Source: Rugosimonospora acidiphila (GTDB lineage: Bacteria > Actinomycetota > Actinomycetes > Mycobacteriales > Micromonosporaceae). From it: a stretch of DNA of 64,000 nucleotides. Under the pieces are notes generated by a model that saw nothing but the letters and a program-made list of their open reading frames with translations, was not told where the DNA came from and ran no database searches. The translations under genes and the position numbers were made by a program. The stretch is taken from assembly GCF_039543385.1 (NCBI RefSeq), contig NZ_BAABJQ010000037.1, positions 1-64,000 of the forward strand. Direction: 5' to 3'. Below are positions 7,936-16,122 of the stretch, in pieces (position 1 is the stretch's first letter; the number at the start of each line of letters is the position of its first letter).

Positions 7936-8062
7936 GCGAGGCCACGGCGGTGCGAGGCCACGGCGGTGCGAGGCCACGGCGGTGCGAGGCCACGGCGGTG
8001 CGAGGCCACGGCGGTGCGAGGCCACGGCGGTGCGAGGCCACGGCGGTGCGAGGCCACGGCGG
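7936..8062. repeat. Minisatellite, 16 bp unit, 8 copies
   Basis: Eight head-to-tail copies of GCGAGGCCACGGCGGT, essentially identical, lie between the convergent ends of the membrane-protein operon and the subtilase gene. The near-perfect identity points to recent expansion. Confidence 0.95.
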
Positions 8063-8075
8063 CCACGGGACGGTA

Positions 8076-8120
8076 CCGGCCGGCGGGCACTGGGATCTGA
8101 TTCCGGTGCCCGTCGGCCGG
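8076..8120. terminator. Hairpin terminator between convergent genes
   Basis: Fifteen-base arms 8076-8090 and 8106-8120 pair with one mismatch around a 15-base loop, directly downstream of the minisatellite and 13 bases from the stop of the subtilase gene. Confidence 0.7.
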
Positions 8121-8133
8121 CGGGGTCCTGGGA

Positions 8134-11100
8134 TCAGGACGCGATGTACGCCCGGATGATGGTCTGGTCGATCCCGCTACCCGCGCTACCCGTCGCCGAG
8201 ACGCGCAGCGACACCGCCTGCCCCGACGAGGCCGCCGGCAGGGTCACCGCGAACCGGGCCGCCGCGGCCCGGTGGACCGTGGCCGGCTGCCACGTCGTGC
8301 CGTCGTCGGTAGAGGTCCACACGCTCATGCCGGTAATGTCCTGTGTGGACAGTCCACTCGCCTGCGATACGCTGAACGTGGCCTGGCTGCCGGTCGGATG
8401 GTTATTCGCGTCCATCGGCAGGCCATAGTCCACGGACAGCAGCGGCAACGGAATCGAGCCGTCGCCCGACGGCCCGGCGGACCGGAATGTCCACGTCGTG
8501 GTGGACCGGGTCGAGACCGGCATCAGCGAGCTGGCGTCTTCGTTGAGCGTGAGGGCATAGCTGCCTGCCGCTGCCGGCACCGTGAAGTCGCCCAGGAAGC
8601 CGTTGACCGAGCCGAGCCGCTGCCCGTCGCGCGACAGGCTCAGCGTCGGCGCGTCCGACGCCGGAACCGGCCAGAACGAGGACATACAGTTGAATCGTTC
8701 GTGCGAATCGGTCAGCGACTGCAACTCCACGTGCAGGTTGCCGCGGGTGCGGCTGGGCGCCGAAGTCACGCATTCGCTCGTCGGGGCGGGATCGGTGCTG
8801 TCGTACCAGTCCGGGTGCAGCGGCTGGCCGAACAGGTCGACGGAGGCCCGGACTCCCGGCCGGTAGGTGATCCTGCCCGTCTCCGTCAGCAGACTCGCCG
8901 CCGCCGCCGGTGAGGTACCCGTCAGATACGCCTCGTCCACCGTGGGCCACCCGGGCGTGACGTAGTCCACCCGGCTCGCCGGCACGTCGTCGGTGCCGTC
9001 CTGACCGATGAGCACACCGTCCGGCGCCGCCTCCAGGTACCGCTGGTGGCTCACGCCGCTGTCCGGAATGTTGGGCCGGTGAACGGTCAGGTCGATGCGG
9101 GCCATCCGGGCCCGTTCCGCCGCACTGAGCACATAGGACGGATCGGCCGGGACGGTACCGTTGAGGTCACGTGCCACGTCGTAGAGGAACGGACTCGGCC
9201 CGGTGCCCGGCGCCCGCAGCCCGAACACCTCGTACGTGTGCAGGGTGCCCACGTCGACAGCGGACAGCGCGGTGCTGAACACCGGGGGGCTGGCCGCGGC
9301 GGTTCCCCACGCCCCCGGCTCGGTCCAGAACCCCGGTCCGGTGCGGCCGTACTGCACGGCGGCGATGCCCACCTCCTGCGGCTGGGTCGCCACGCCCGCG
9401 ATGGTGGCCGTCACCTGCTTGGCGCGAGCGCCGTCGAGCGCCACCGTGGTCGGGCCGGACACCCGCACCTCGGAGGCGCCGGCCAGCGCGTCCCGGGACG
9501 CCGACGTGTCCCAGACATCGCCGATCACGCTGTAGTCGCCCGCCGGTACCCGCAGCGTCTCGGGCTCGCCCGAGGTGTAGACGGAGTTGGTGAACAGGGA
9601 CGGCTCGTCCAGGTTGATCACCAGCGCGTCGCTGGCGAGCGCCCCGTCCGGCGTGCCGGGCAGAGCGGTCGTCGTGATGGTCAGGTCGTAGCTCGGCGGC
9701 TCGACAAAGAACGCCACGGGCGTGTGCAGCACCGTGGCGCCGTCGCGGGCCGTCAGCACGCCCTCGTAGAGCCCCGGCCGGTCGGCCAGCCTGGCCTCGT
9801 CGAGGCTGACCGTGGCGGACGCGTGCCCGCCGGCCGGCACCGGTACCGACCCGGTGGACAGGGCGACCGCGCCGCTCGGTGCGGCCTTGCCGGTCCGGTC
9901 GGTGACGGTCAGGCCGAGCTTCAGGGTGGCGGCACGGGACCCGTGGTTGGCCCAGGTCACTCGGGCGGACGCGGTCCCGGTCTGCGGGTAGCTCAGGGTA
10001 CCCAGATTCACCGTCGCCGCGCCGACCATCGGGGTGCCGATCGCCGCGCCGATGTCGACCCGGCCGGCACCGTGGCCGTACAGGTCGCCCCCGTGCACCG
10101 GTGCGGCGGTGTCCATCAGGGCCGCCTTGAGTTGGTCCGCCGACCAGTCCGGGTGCTCCTGGTGCAGCAGCGCGGCGGCGCCGGCGACGTGCGGGGTGGC
10201 CATCGAGGTACCCGAGTCGGCCGTGTAGTTGGCATCGATGAGAGTGCCGATCGACGTGCCGGCGGCCCGGGCCGACACGATGTCGACGCCCGGCGCCATG
10301 ATGTCCGGCTTCGGGGCCTCGCTGCCGGTGTCCGGGCCGAGGCTGGAGAAGTCGGCCAGGGTGTCCGTGCCGTCCACGGCGCCGACGGTCAGCGCGGCGG
10401 CGGCGGAGCCGGGCGTCTCGATGGTGCCGTCGCCGTACAGCCCGTCGTTGCCCGCCGCGACCACGAACAGGGTGCCGTACTGGGCGCTCAGCGCGTCCAG
10501 CGCCTGCGACAGCGGGTCGGTGCCGTCGCTGTAGTCGCCGCCGAGGCTCATGCTCACCACCGAGGCCAGCGGTGCGGCCCACTGCATGCCGGCGATGATG
10601 CCGGAGTCGGTGCCGAATCCGGTGTCGTCGAGCACCTTGCCGATGACCAGGCTGGCGTCGGGCGCCACGCCCCGGTGCAGACCGCCGGAGGCCGCCCCGC
10701 TACCGGCGATGGTCGCCGCGACGTGGGTACCGTGGCCCATCCGGTCCACGGTGTCTCCGGAGCCGGTGAAGTCCTCGCTGGCGACCACCTTGCCGGTCAG
10801 GTCGGGGTGAGTGGCGTCAATCCCCGTGTCCAGGACGGCGACCGTCTGCCCGCGCCCGGTGTACCCGGCCTGCCACGCCTTCGGCGCGCCGACCTGGGTC
10901 AGATCGGCGGCCACCGGCGAGCTTGGCGCCTTTGGGCCGGTGGCCGTGGCGGCCGGCCTGAGAGACGCCGCTGCGACCGGAGTGGCGGCGACCGGCGCAG
11001 TCGGCTTGGTGGACGCCGGCGGCGTCGCCGGGGAGGTCCACGCACCGGTCATCCCGCTGGCGCGCACCCGTTCGTCGAGCCACACGTGGCTGGCGCCGGC

Positions 11101-11805
11101 CAACCGCGCCGACAGCGTCGACCGGGACGCGGCCGAGCCAGCCGAGACCGATCCGCCCGCCGCCGAAGAGGACGCGGCCGAGGGGGATGCGCCTGACCCG
11201 GTGCGCGTCGCAGGGGAGCGCTTGGGCTCCCGGCCGGCGGTGGCGCGGATGCTGGGCAGCGCGCGACGCTCCCCGAGCGACGTCGCGAGCGGCGCGGCCG
11301 CCTGGCCGGACGCCTGCTGCACGATGACCGGCAGGCTCGCCATGTGCGCGTCGTCGTACCCCTGCTGGATCAGCGTGGTCACGTCGAACAGCCGCGGGTC
11401 AAGGGTCTTACCGATCAGCCCGGCGGCGTCCGCCGGTATCACCCGCACGTGCCCATCCGGCCCGCAACTGCGGCTGACCACCCGGCCCGGTTCGGCCGGC
11501 GCGACGGTGACCTGGGGGCAGCCGCTGGCGGCGGTGCGCACCGTGACCACGTCGCCGGTCAGCAGCGTGACGGTGTAGGTCTTGCCGGCCGGCAGCGGCG
11601 TCACTGCTGGGCGCGCGGGTGTCGTGGTACCGGTCGCTGTCGTGGTACCGGACGGTGGTGCGGCACCGGCCGGTGGTGCGATACCGCTGGCGGCGGCGAC
11701 CGCCAGCGGCACGAGCACGGCGGCGAACAAACGACGGCGTTGTCGAGGCAACGCGGGCTCCTCTCCGGGAGAATCCGTCGGGCGAAGGGAGCGGTCGATA
11801 TTCAC
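8134..11805 (-). CDS. Secreted S8 family serine peptidase (subtilase)
   Basis: 1223 residues. The N-terminus has a basic stretch and signal-peptide core (RRRLFAAVLVPLAVAAASG) ending near GAA, then a ~250-residue low-complexity propeptide rich in Ser, Ala and Pro. The subtilisin domain follows, with the catalytic triad Asp326 (VLDTGID), His358 (GHGTHVAAT) and Ser534 (GTSMATPHVAG), and the oxyanion Asn in VAAGNDG. A long C-terminal region of beta-rich modules without a membrane anchor completes it. The enzyme is expected to be exported and activated by cleavage of the propeptide. The start is GTG 11805, with GAGGGGG 4 bases upstream. It is monocistronic. Confidence 0.95.
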   Translation of the reverse strand: MNIDRSLRPTDSPGEEPALPRQRRRLFAAVLVPLAVAAASGIAPPAGAAPPSGTTTATGTTTPARPAVTPLPAGKTYTVTLLTGDVVTVRTAASGCPQVTVAPAEPGRVVSRSCGPDGHVRVIPADAAGLIGKTLDPRLFDVTTLIQQGYDDAHMASLPVIVQQASGQAAAPLATSLGERRALPSIRATAGREPKRSPATRTGSGASPSAASSSAAGGSVSAGSAASRSTLSARLAGASHVWLDERVRASGMTGAWTSPATPPASTKPTAPVAATPVAAASLRPAATATGPKAPSSPVAADLTQVGAPKAWQAGYTGRGQTVAVLDTGIDATHPDLTGKVVASEDFTGSGDTVDRMGHGTHVAATIAGSGAASGGLHRGVAPDASLVIGKVLDDTGFGTDSGIIAGMQWAAPLASVVSMSLGGDYSDGTDPLSQALDALSAQYGTLFVVAAGNDGLYGDGTIETPGSAAAALTVGAVDGTDTLADFSSLGPDTGSEAPKPDIMAPGVDIVSARAAGTSIGTLIDANYTADSGTSMATPHVAGAAALLHQEHPDWSADQLKAALMDTAAPVHGGDLYGHGAGRVDIGAAIGTPMVGAATVNLGTLSYPQTGTASARVTWANHGSRAATLKLGLTVTDRTGKAAPSGAVALSTGSVPVPAGGHASATVSLDEARLADRPGLYEGVLTARDGATVLHTPVAFFVEPPSYDLTITTTALPGTPDGALASDALVINLDEPSLFTNSVYTSGEPETLRVPAGDYSVIGDVWDTSASRDALAGASEVRVSGPTTVALDGARAKQVTATIAGVATQPQEVGIAAVQYGRTGPGFWTEPGAWGTAAASPPVFSTALSAVDVGTLHTYEVFGLRAPGTGPSPFLYDVARDLNGTVPADPSYVLSAAERARMARIDLTVHRPNIPDSGVSHQRYLEAAPDGVLIGQDGTDDVPASRVDYVTPGWPTVDEAYLTGTSPAAAASLLTETGRITYRPGVRASVDLFGQPLHPDWYDSTDPAPTSECVTSAPSRTRGNLHVELQSLTDSHERFNCMSSFWPVPASDAPTLSLSRDGQRLGSVNGFLGDFTVPAAAGSYALTLNEDASSLMPVSTRSTTTWTFRSAGPSGDGSIPLPLLSVDYGLPMDANNHPTGSQATFSVSQASGLSTQDITGMSVWTSTDDGTTWQPATVHRAAAARFAVTLPAASSGQAVSLRVSATGSAGSGIDQTIIRAYIAS

Positions 11806-11922
11806 CGCCCCCTCTAGAGGACGGACGTAAGGGTCTCGCCGGTTGCCTGTGCCGGGCGAAGAAAACCGGCGAAACTCACCGCCCCGGCCCTCGCCTGCGC
11901 GTTCCCTCGAGCGAGCGCCGAT

Positions 11923-12819
11923 TCAGGCCGGCGACTGGTCCGCCAGGATGCGTGCCAGGGTGCGCCGCCCCATCCGGCTCATCGCCGGGTTGGTCTCGAC
12001 GTAGTACCAGACCGCGCCGATCGCCTGCACGAACGCCCACGCCTTTCCGCGCTGCCATTCGAGGTCGTCGCAGCCGAGGTTGTCGCGCAGCGCCCGGCGC
12101 GGCCCGGCCTCGAGCAGGTGCCAGGCGCTCACCAGGTCCAGCGCCGGGTCGGCCGGGCCGAGGTCGCCGACGTCGAGCACTCCGGCCAGGCGGCCGCCGG
12201 ACACCAGCACGTTGCCGGGGATGAGGTCGCCGTGGGCCATCACGTCGGCCGCGCGGCGCGGCAGGTCGCGCATGACGGCCCAGAGCCGGCGCAGTTGGGC
12301 GACGTCCAGCAATCCCTCGCTGCGGTCGAGGCAGGTCGCCACCCACGCGTCGTGGGACCGCAACTCGCCGCCGCGCCCACTGCCGCGGAATGTCCGGCCG
12401 CGCGTGTCCAGGGCGCGCACGCCGGCGACGAACTCGGCCAGGTCGTGGGCGAAGGCCAACGAGGTGCCCGGATCGTCGTCGGTGGCCACCACACCGGGCA
12501 GCCAGGTCTGCACGGACCAGGGGAGCGGGTACCCCGCCCCGGGCCCGCCCAGCGCGACCGGTTCGGGGGTGGGGAACCGCGTCCGGCCCGCCAGCTCACG
12601 GGCCGCGTCCGCCTCGGCCGCAAGCCGCCGCCTCGTCGCCTCGACGTCGCCGCCGCGCAGCGGGAACCGGGCCGCGAGACGGTCGCCGACGCGGAAGATG
12701 GCGTTGACGGTCCCCTGCGAGTCGACGCCCCGGACGGGCAGTCCCCGCCACTCGGGGAACTGCGCGTCGACCAGCGCGCGCACCGCCTCCACCGGCACCG
12801 GCAACTGGTCGGGATGCAT
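11923..12819 (-). CDS. Aminoglycoside phosphotransferase-family kinase
   Basis: 298 residues of the APH fold. It shows the N-terminal lobe (VDSQGTVNAIFRVGDRLAAR), a catalytic loop VMAHGDLIPGNVLV (HGDxxxxN) and the metal-binding 'GVLDVGDLGPADPALDL'. These enzymes phosphorylate hydroxyl groups of small molecules; relatives of this subgroup in actinomycetes are rarely linked to real resistance and the substrate is open. ATG 12819 is the start that fits the family; longer readings toward 13131 are overlapped by the divergent dGTPase gene and look non-homologous. No clear ribosome site is visible. Confidence 0.88.
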   Translation of the reverse strand: MHPDQLPVPVEAVRALVDAQFPEWRGLPVRGVDSQGTVNAIFRVGDRLAARFPLRGGDVEATRRRLAAEADAARELAGRTRFPTPEPVALGGPGAGYPLPWSVQTWLPGVVATDDDPGTSLAFAHDLAEFVAGVRALDTRGRTFRGSGRGGELRSHDAWVATCLDRSEGLLDVAQLRRLWAVMRDLPRRAADVMAHGDLIPGNVLVSGGRLAGVLDVGDLGPADPALDLVSAWHLLEAGPRRALRDNLGCDDLEWQRGKAWAFVQAIGAVWYYVETNPAMSRMGRRTLARILADQSPA

Positions 12820-13058
12820 CGGCACCCCGGGAGTGTCGCGTGCCTCGTTCCCTGCCCGCAACCGCTTTCGGCCGTGGCCGCCGTCGCACGCCTCTGTCGC
12901 GGACCTTGCCCGGCGGTGGATCGGGGTCGAGGTTAGAGTTCTGACGTGACAAGATCGCGCAGGCACGCCGGTGGATATTCCGGGGCAGCGGTGACGAACG
13001 GGAGCCGCGGGCACACAACGACCGGTGGCGCGGCGGGCCCCAACGGGTGGGGGCGGCG

Positions 13059-14645
13059 ATGACGGTACCCGCATCGACGTCGACCGAGCCGCGCACCGCC
13101 CGGCAGCACCACCCCGCCCGCCCGGCGGCACCGGGTCGGGGCGCGGACGGCGGCGGCGAGACGACCGAGCGGGCCCTGGGCGCCGACGAGGCGTTCCGGG
13201 ACGACCTGGAGCGCCTCCGGTTCTCGCCGTACTACTCGCGGCTGACCGCGGTCACGCAGGTGATCTCCCAGAACGGCGCCGGGCAGGGTGTGCACAACCG
13301 GCTCACGCACACCATCAAGGTGACCTCGGTGGCCCGGGCCATCGCCACCGCCATCACCCGGCCGGGTGACCCCCGGCGCGCCCTGCTCGACCGGCTCGGT
13401 GGCTGCGACCCGGTGGTGGTGCAGGCGGCGGCGTCGGCCCACGACCTCGGCCACCCACCGTTCGGACACCTCGGCGAGTCCGTACTGGACCGCATCGCCC
13501 GTCAGCGCTACGGACTCGCGGACGGCTTCGACGGCAACGCGCAGACCTTCCGCATCCTCACCACGCTCGACGCGCTCCACCCGGCCGGCGGGCTGAACCT
13601 CACCGCGGCCGTGCGCGCCGCCGTGCTGAAGTACCCGTGGTGCCGGATCGGGTTCCCGCAACCGCACCCGTCCGAACTCGCGCACCCGCCCCGCGGCGCC
13701 GGCGACAACGGCCGCGACCCCGGTTCCACCAAGTTCTCCGCCTATTTCCTGGACGCCGCGGAGATGGTCGACGCCCGCGCCGCCTATCCGTGGCTGCCGC
13801 CGCTGCGACAGACCGTCGAGTGCTCGGTCATGGACGTCGCCGACGACATCGCCTACTCGCTGCACGACCTTGACGACTTCCACCGAGCCGGTGTGCTGCA
13901 GTACGCCACGGTCGCCACGGAGTTCCGCCAGTGGCTGGCCAACTCCGCCCGGCTGGCCCGGGAGGACCCCGACACGCTCACCCCGGATGTCCCCGGCCAG
14001 TCGCTGGAGGCGCTGCGCCGCCGCATCGACGCCAAGGACCCCTGGATCGCCGACGATGACGCGTTCCGCGCCGCCGTCGACCACGTACTCACCGACCTCA
14101 TCGACGGGTTGCTGGCCGTGCCGTACGACGGCTCGCGGGCCGCGGAGCGCGCCCTCGGCAGCTTCACCGGCCAGTGGCTGGCCCGCCTGCAGGACGCCGT
14201 CACGGTCACCCTCGACCCCAACCCGCGCTCCGGTTACGTCAGCCTGCTGCCGCAGGCATGGCACGAGGTGGCCATCCTCAAGTTCGTCCACCAGCGCTTC
14301 GTGCTCCAGCGACCCGACCTCACGCTGTACCAGCGCGGTCAGGCCCGCATCCTCACCCGCCTGGTTGACGGCTTCGACGCCTGGCTCGCCGATCCGGCCG
14401 ACGCGCCACGGGCCCCGCGCCGCCTGCTCGAGTTCATCGACCTGGCCACCGCCGGCTACCACCGGATCGCGCAGACCTGGCCGGACCTGCTGCCCGACAC
14501 CGACCCGGCCGCCCAGCGCCGCCGTGCCATGGGCCGCGGGCTGATCGACTACATCGCCTCGCTGTCCGACGCCCGCGCGGTCGCCACCGCCGACTTCATG
14601 ACCGGCAACGCGGAGCGCCTGTGGGACGCCGGCGGCGGACTGTGA
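13059..14645 (+). CDS. dgt: dGTP triphosphohydrolase (HD-domain dNTPase)
   Basis: 528 residues. It carries the HD-domain signatures of deoxyguanosinetriphosphate triphosphohydrolases: RLTHTIKV, the metal-binding AHDLGHPPFGHLGE, the substrate-loop DGNAQTFRI, and a later 'CSVMDVADDIAYSLHDL'. Dgt enzymes cleave dNTPs to nucleosides plus tripolyphosphate and so set dNTP pools and DNA fidelity. The N-terminal ~45 residues are disordered (TEPRTARQHHPARPAAPGR). ATG 13059 follows GGGTGGGGG. It is divergent from the APH-like kinase gene; in some actinomycetes dgt lies beside dnaG, which is not the case here. Confidence 0.93.
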   Translation: MTVPASTSTEPRTARQHHPARPAAPGRGADGGGETTERALGADEAFRDDLERLRFSPYYSRLTAVTQVISQNGAGQGVHNRLTHTIKVTSVARAIATAITRPGDPRRALLDRLGGCDPVVVQAAASAHDLGHPPFGHLGESVLDRIARQRYGLADGFDGNAQTFRILTTLDALHPAGGLNLTAAVRAAVLKYPWCRIGFPQPHPSELAHPPRGAGDNGRDPGSTKFSAYFLDAAEMVDARAAYPWLPPLRQTVECSVMDVADDIAYSLHDLDDFHRAGVLQYATVATEFRQWLANSARLAREDPDTLTPDVPGQSLEALRRRIDAKDPWIADDDAFRAAVDHVLTDLIDGLLAVPYDGSRAAERALGSFTGQWLARLQDAVTVTLDPNPRSGYVSLLPQAWHEVAILKFVHQRFVLQRPDLTLYQRGQARILTRLVDGFDAWLADPADAPRAPRRLLEFIDLATAGYHRIAQTWPDLLPDTDPAAQRRRAMGRGLIDYIASLSDARAVATADFMTGNAERLWDAGGGL

Positions 14646-14939
14646 CCCGATCCGTGCGCCCGCACGGAGACGCCGGGCGATCGGGGCTTCGGCCGCCGGT
14701 CTAGCCGGAATTGTTGATCGGGCCCGGCCGTGCGGTCATCCCGCCCGGCCGGACCCGACCGATCCCCCGGAGCCCTCCCGCCGACCGACGCCTGGCCCCC
14801 CAGCAAAACGTCGACCGGCCCGAGCAGGCCAATACCCTGCACCGGCCCCTCCCAGCCCAAGCCCGGGAATCAACTTACCGGCCGAGGCGCACATGCCGTT
14901 CGCAAAGTCATATACGGGACATCGTCGGGGTATCGAGGA

Positions 14940-15824
14940 TCACGCGACCCGGGCGACCGCGGCGGTGGGTGCGTCCGGTACGGCGCCGGGGTGCAGGACA
15001 GCGGCGATCGCCGCCACGCCGTCCACGAGGCGCGGACCGGGGCGTACGACGATCCCGTCCGCGTCCAGCGCCCACACCTGCGCGCCGGGGAACCTCGGCA
15101 CGACCGCCTGCGCCTGACTCACCGCGCCGTCGAGGTGGAAGCCGCACGGGGTGACGAGCACCACGTCCGGCGCGGCGCCGGTGAACTCCTCCCAGGTGGT
15201 CTGCACCGAACGGGCGCCGGGGCGCGCGACCACCGGCTCGCCGCCGGCGGCCCGTACCAGGTCGGGCACCCAGTGCCCGGCGGTGAACGGCGGGTCGACC
15301 CACTCCACCACCGCCACCCGGGGCCTGGGGCGCCCCTCGACGGCCCCGGCCACCGCGGCGAGCCGGGCCCTCAGCCCGGCGACCAGCGCCTCGGCCCGAT
15401 CCGGTACGCCCGTGCGGTCGCCGACGGCGATAATGGTGTCGAGCACCTCGTCCAGCGTGTACGGGTCGAGGGACAGCACATCGGCGCGGCACCCGAGGTA
15501 GTCCAGCGCGCTGGAGACGTGGTCGGAGGGCAGCGCGCAGACCCGGCACAGGTCCTGGGTCAGGATCAGCTCCGGGTCCAGTCCGGCGAGGGCGTTGGCG
15601 TGCAACGTGTACAGGTCGGTACCGGCCGCGAGCTGTTCCTTGACGTACGCGTCGATCTCGCCCGGGCTCATTCCCCGGGTGTCCCTACCGCCGACCACGA
15701 CGGTCTTGTCCGTCCTGGCCGACGGCGGCTCGTCGCACTCGAACGTCACCCCGACGAGGTTGTCACCGAGCCCGAGGGCATAGACGATCTCGGTCGCGGA
15801 CGGCAGCATGGATACCAGGCGCAT
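14940..15824 (-). CDS. Cobalamin-binding (BtuF/TroA-like) periplasmic-type protein lacking a signal peptide
   Basis: 294 residues of the class III substrate-binding fold: N-terminal 'RLVSMLPSATEIVYALG', 'LVGVTFECDEPP', central 'PELILTQDLCRVCALP', and 'VAVVEWVDPPFTAGHWVPDL' in the second lobe. This matches the 'cobalamin-binding protein' group related to BtuF/FhuD. Unlike true ABC solute receptors, the protein starts directly at the first beta strand with no signal peptide or lipobox, and no ABC permease or ATPase genes are adjacent, so it likely works in the cytoplasm. The Cys pair LCRVC might bind metal or cofactor. Start ATG 15824 has AGGA 7 bases upstream. Confidence 0.85.
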   Translation of the reverse strand: MRLVSMLPSATEIVYALGLGDNLVGVTFECDEPPSARTDKTVVVGGRDTRGMSPGEIDAYVKEQLAAGTDLYTLHANALAGLDPELILTQDLCRVCALPSDHVSSALDYLGCRADVLSLDPYTLDEVLDTIIAVGDRTGVPDRAEALVAGLRARLAAVAGAVEGRPRPRVAVVEWVDPPFTAGHWVPDLVRAAGGEPVVARPGARSVQTTWEEFTGAAPDVVLVTPCGFHLDGAVSQAQAVVPRFPGAQVWALDADGIVVRPGPRLVDGVAAIAAVLHPGAVPDAPTAAVARVA

Positions 15825-15843
15825 GCCTCCATCCTGCCTCGCC

Positions 15844-16028
15844 GCGCCGCGGGCGCGAACGCCAGCCCTGCGCCGCGGGCGCGAGCACCAGCCCTGCGCC
15901 GCGGGCGCGAACGCCAGCCCTGCGCCGCGGGCGCGAGCACCAGCCCTGCGCCGCGGGCGCGGGCGCCAGCCCGGCGGCTCGGGCGAGAGCGCCAAGCCGC
16001 GCCGGACGCGAGAGCGCCAGCCCCGCGC
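15844..16028. repeat. Minisatellite, 26 bp unit in alternating A/B forms
   Basis: Five good 26-bp units (from 15844, 15870, 15896, 15922, 15948) alternate between ...GCGAACGCCAGCCCT and ...GCGAGCACCAGCCCT, giving a 52-bp higher-order period. Diverged units continue to about 16028. It lies just upstream of the start codon of the cobalamin-binding protein gene. Confidence 0.92.
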
Positions 16029-16122
16029 CTGAGGGGTGGGCGCCAGCGGCAGCGTAGCGATGCCGGCGGCGCCGTGGGAGCCGCCCGCCGCGCCAGTTTC
16101 GGCACGGCGGGCGACCCACTGC

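Noticed and set aside
7936..8062. Repeat array considered as a CRISPR
   Set aside because: Units are contiguous with no spacers; 16 bp is too short, and no cas gene is present. The same holds for the other arrays.
9046..11196. Long open frame on the plus strand opposite the subtilase gene
   Set aside because: Its translation is Gly/Arg/Val/His-rich without domains, whereas the minus strand has a complete catalytic triad; it is a high-GC shadow frame.
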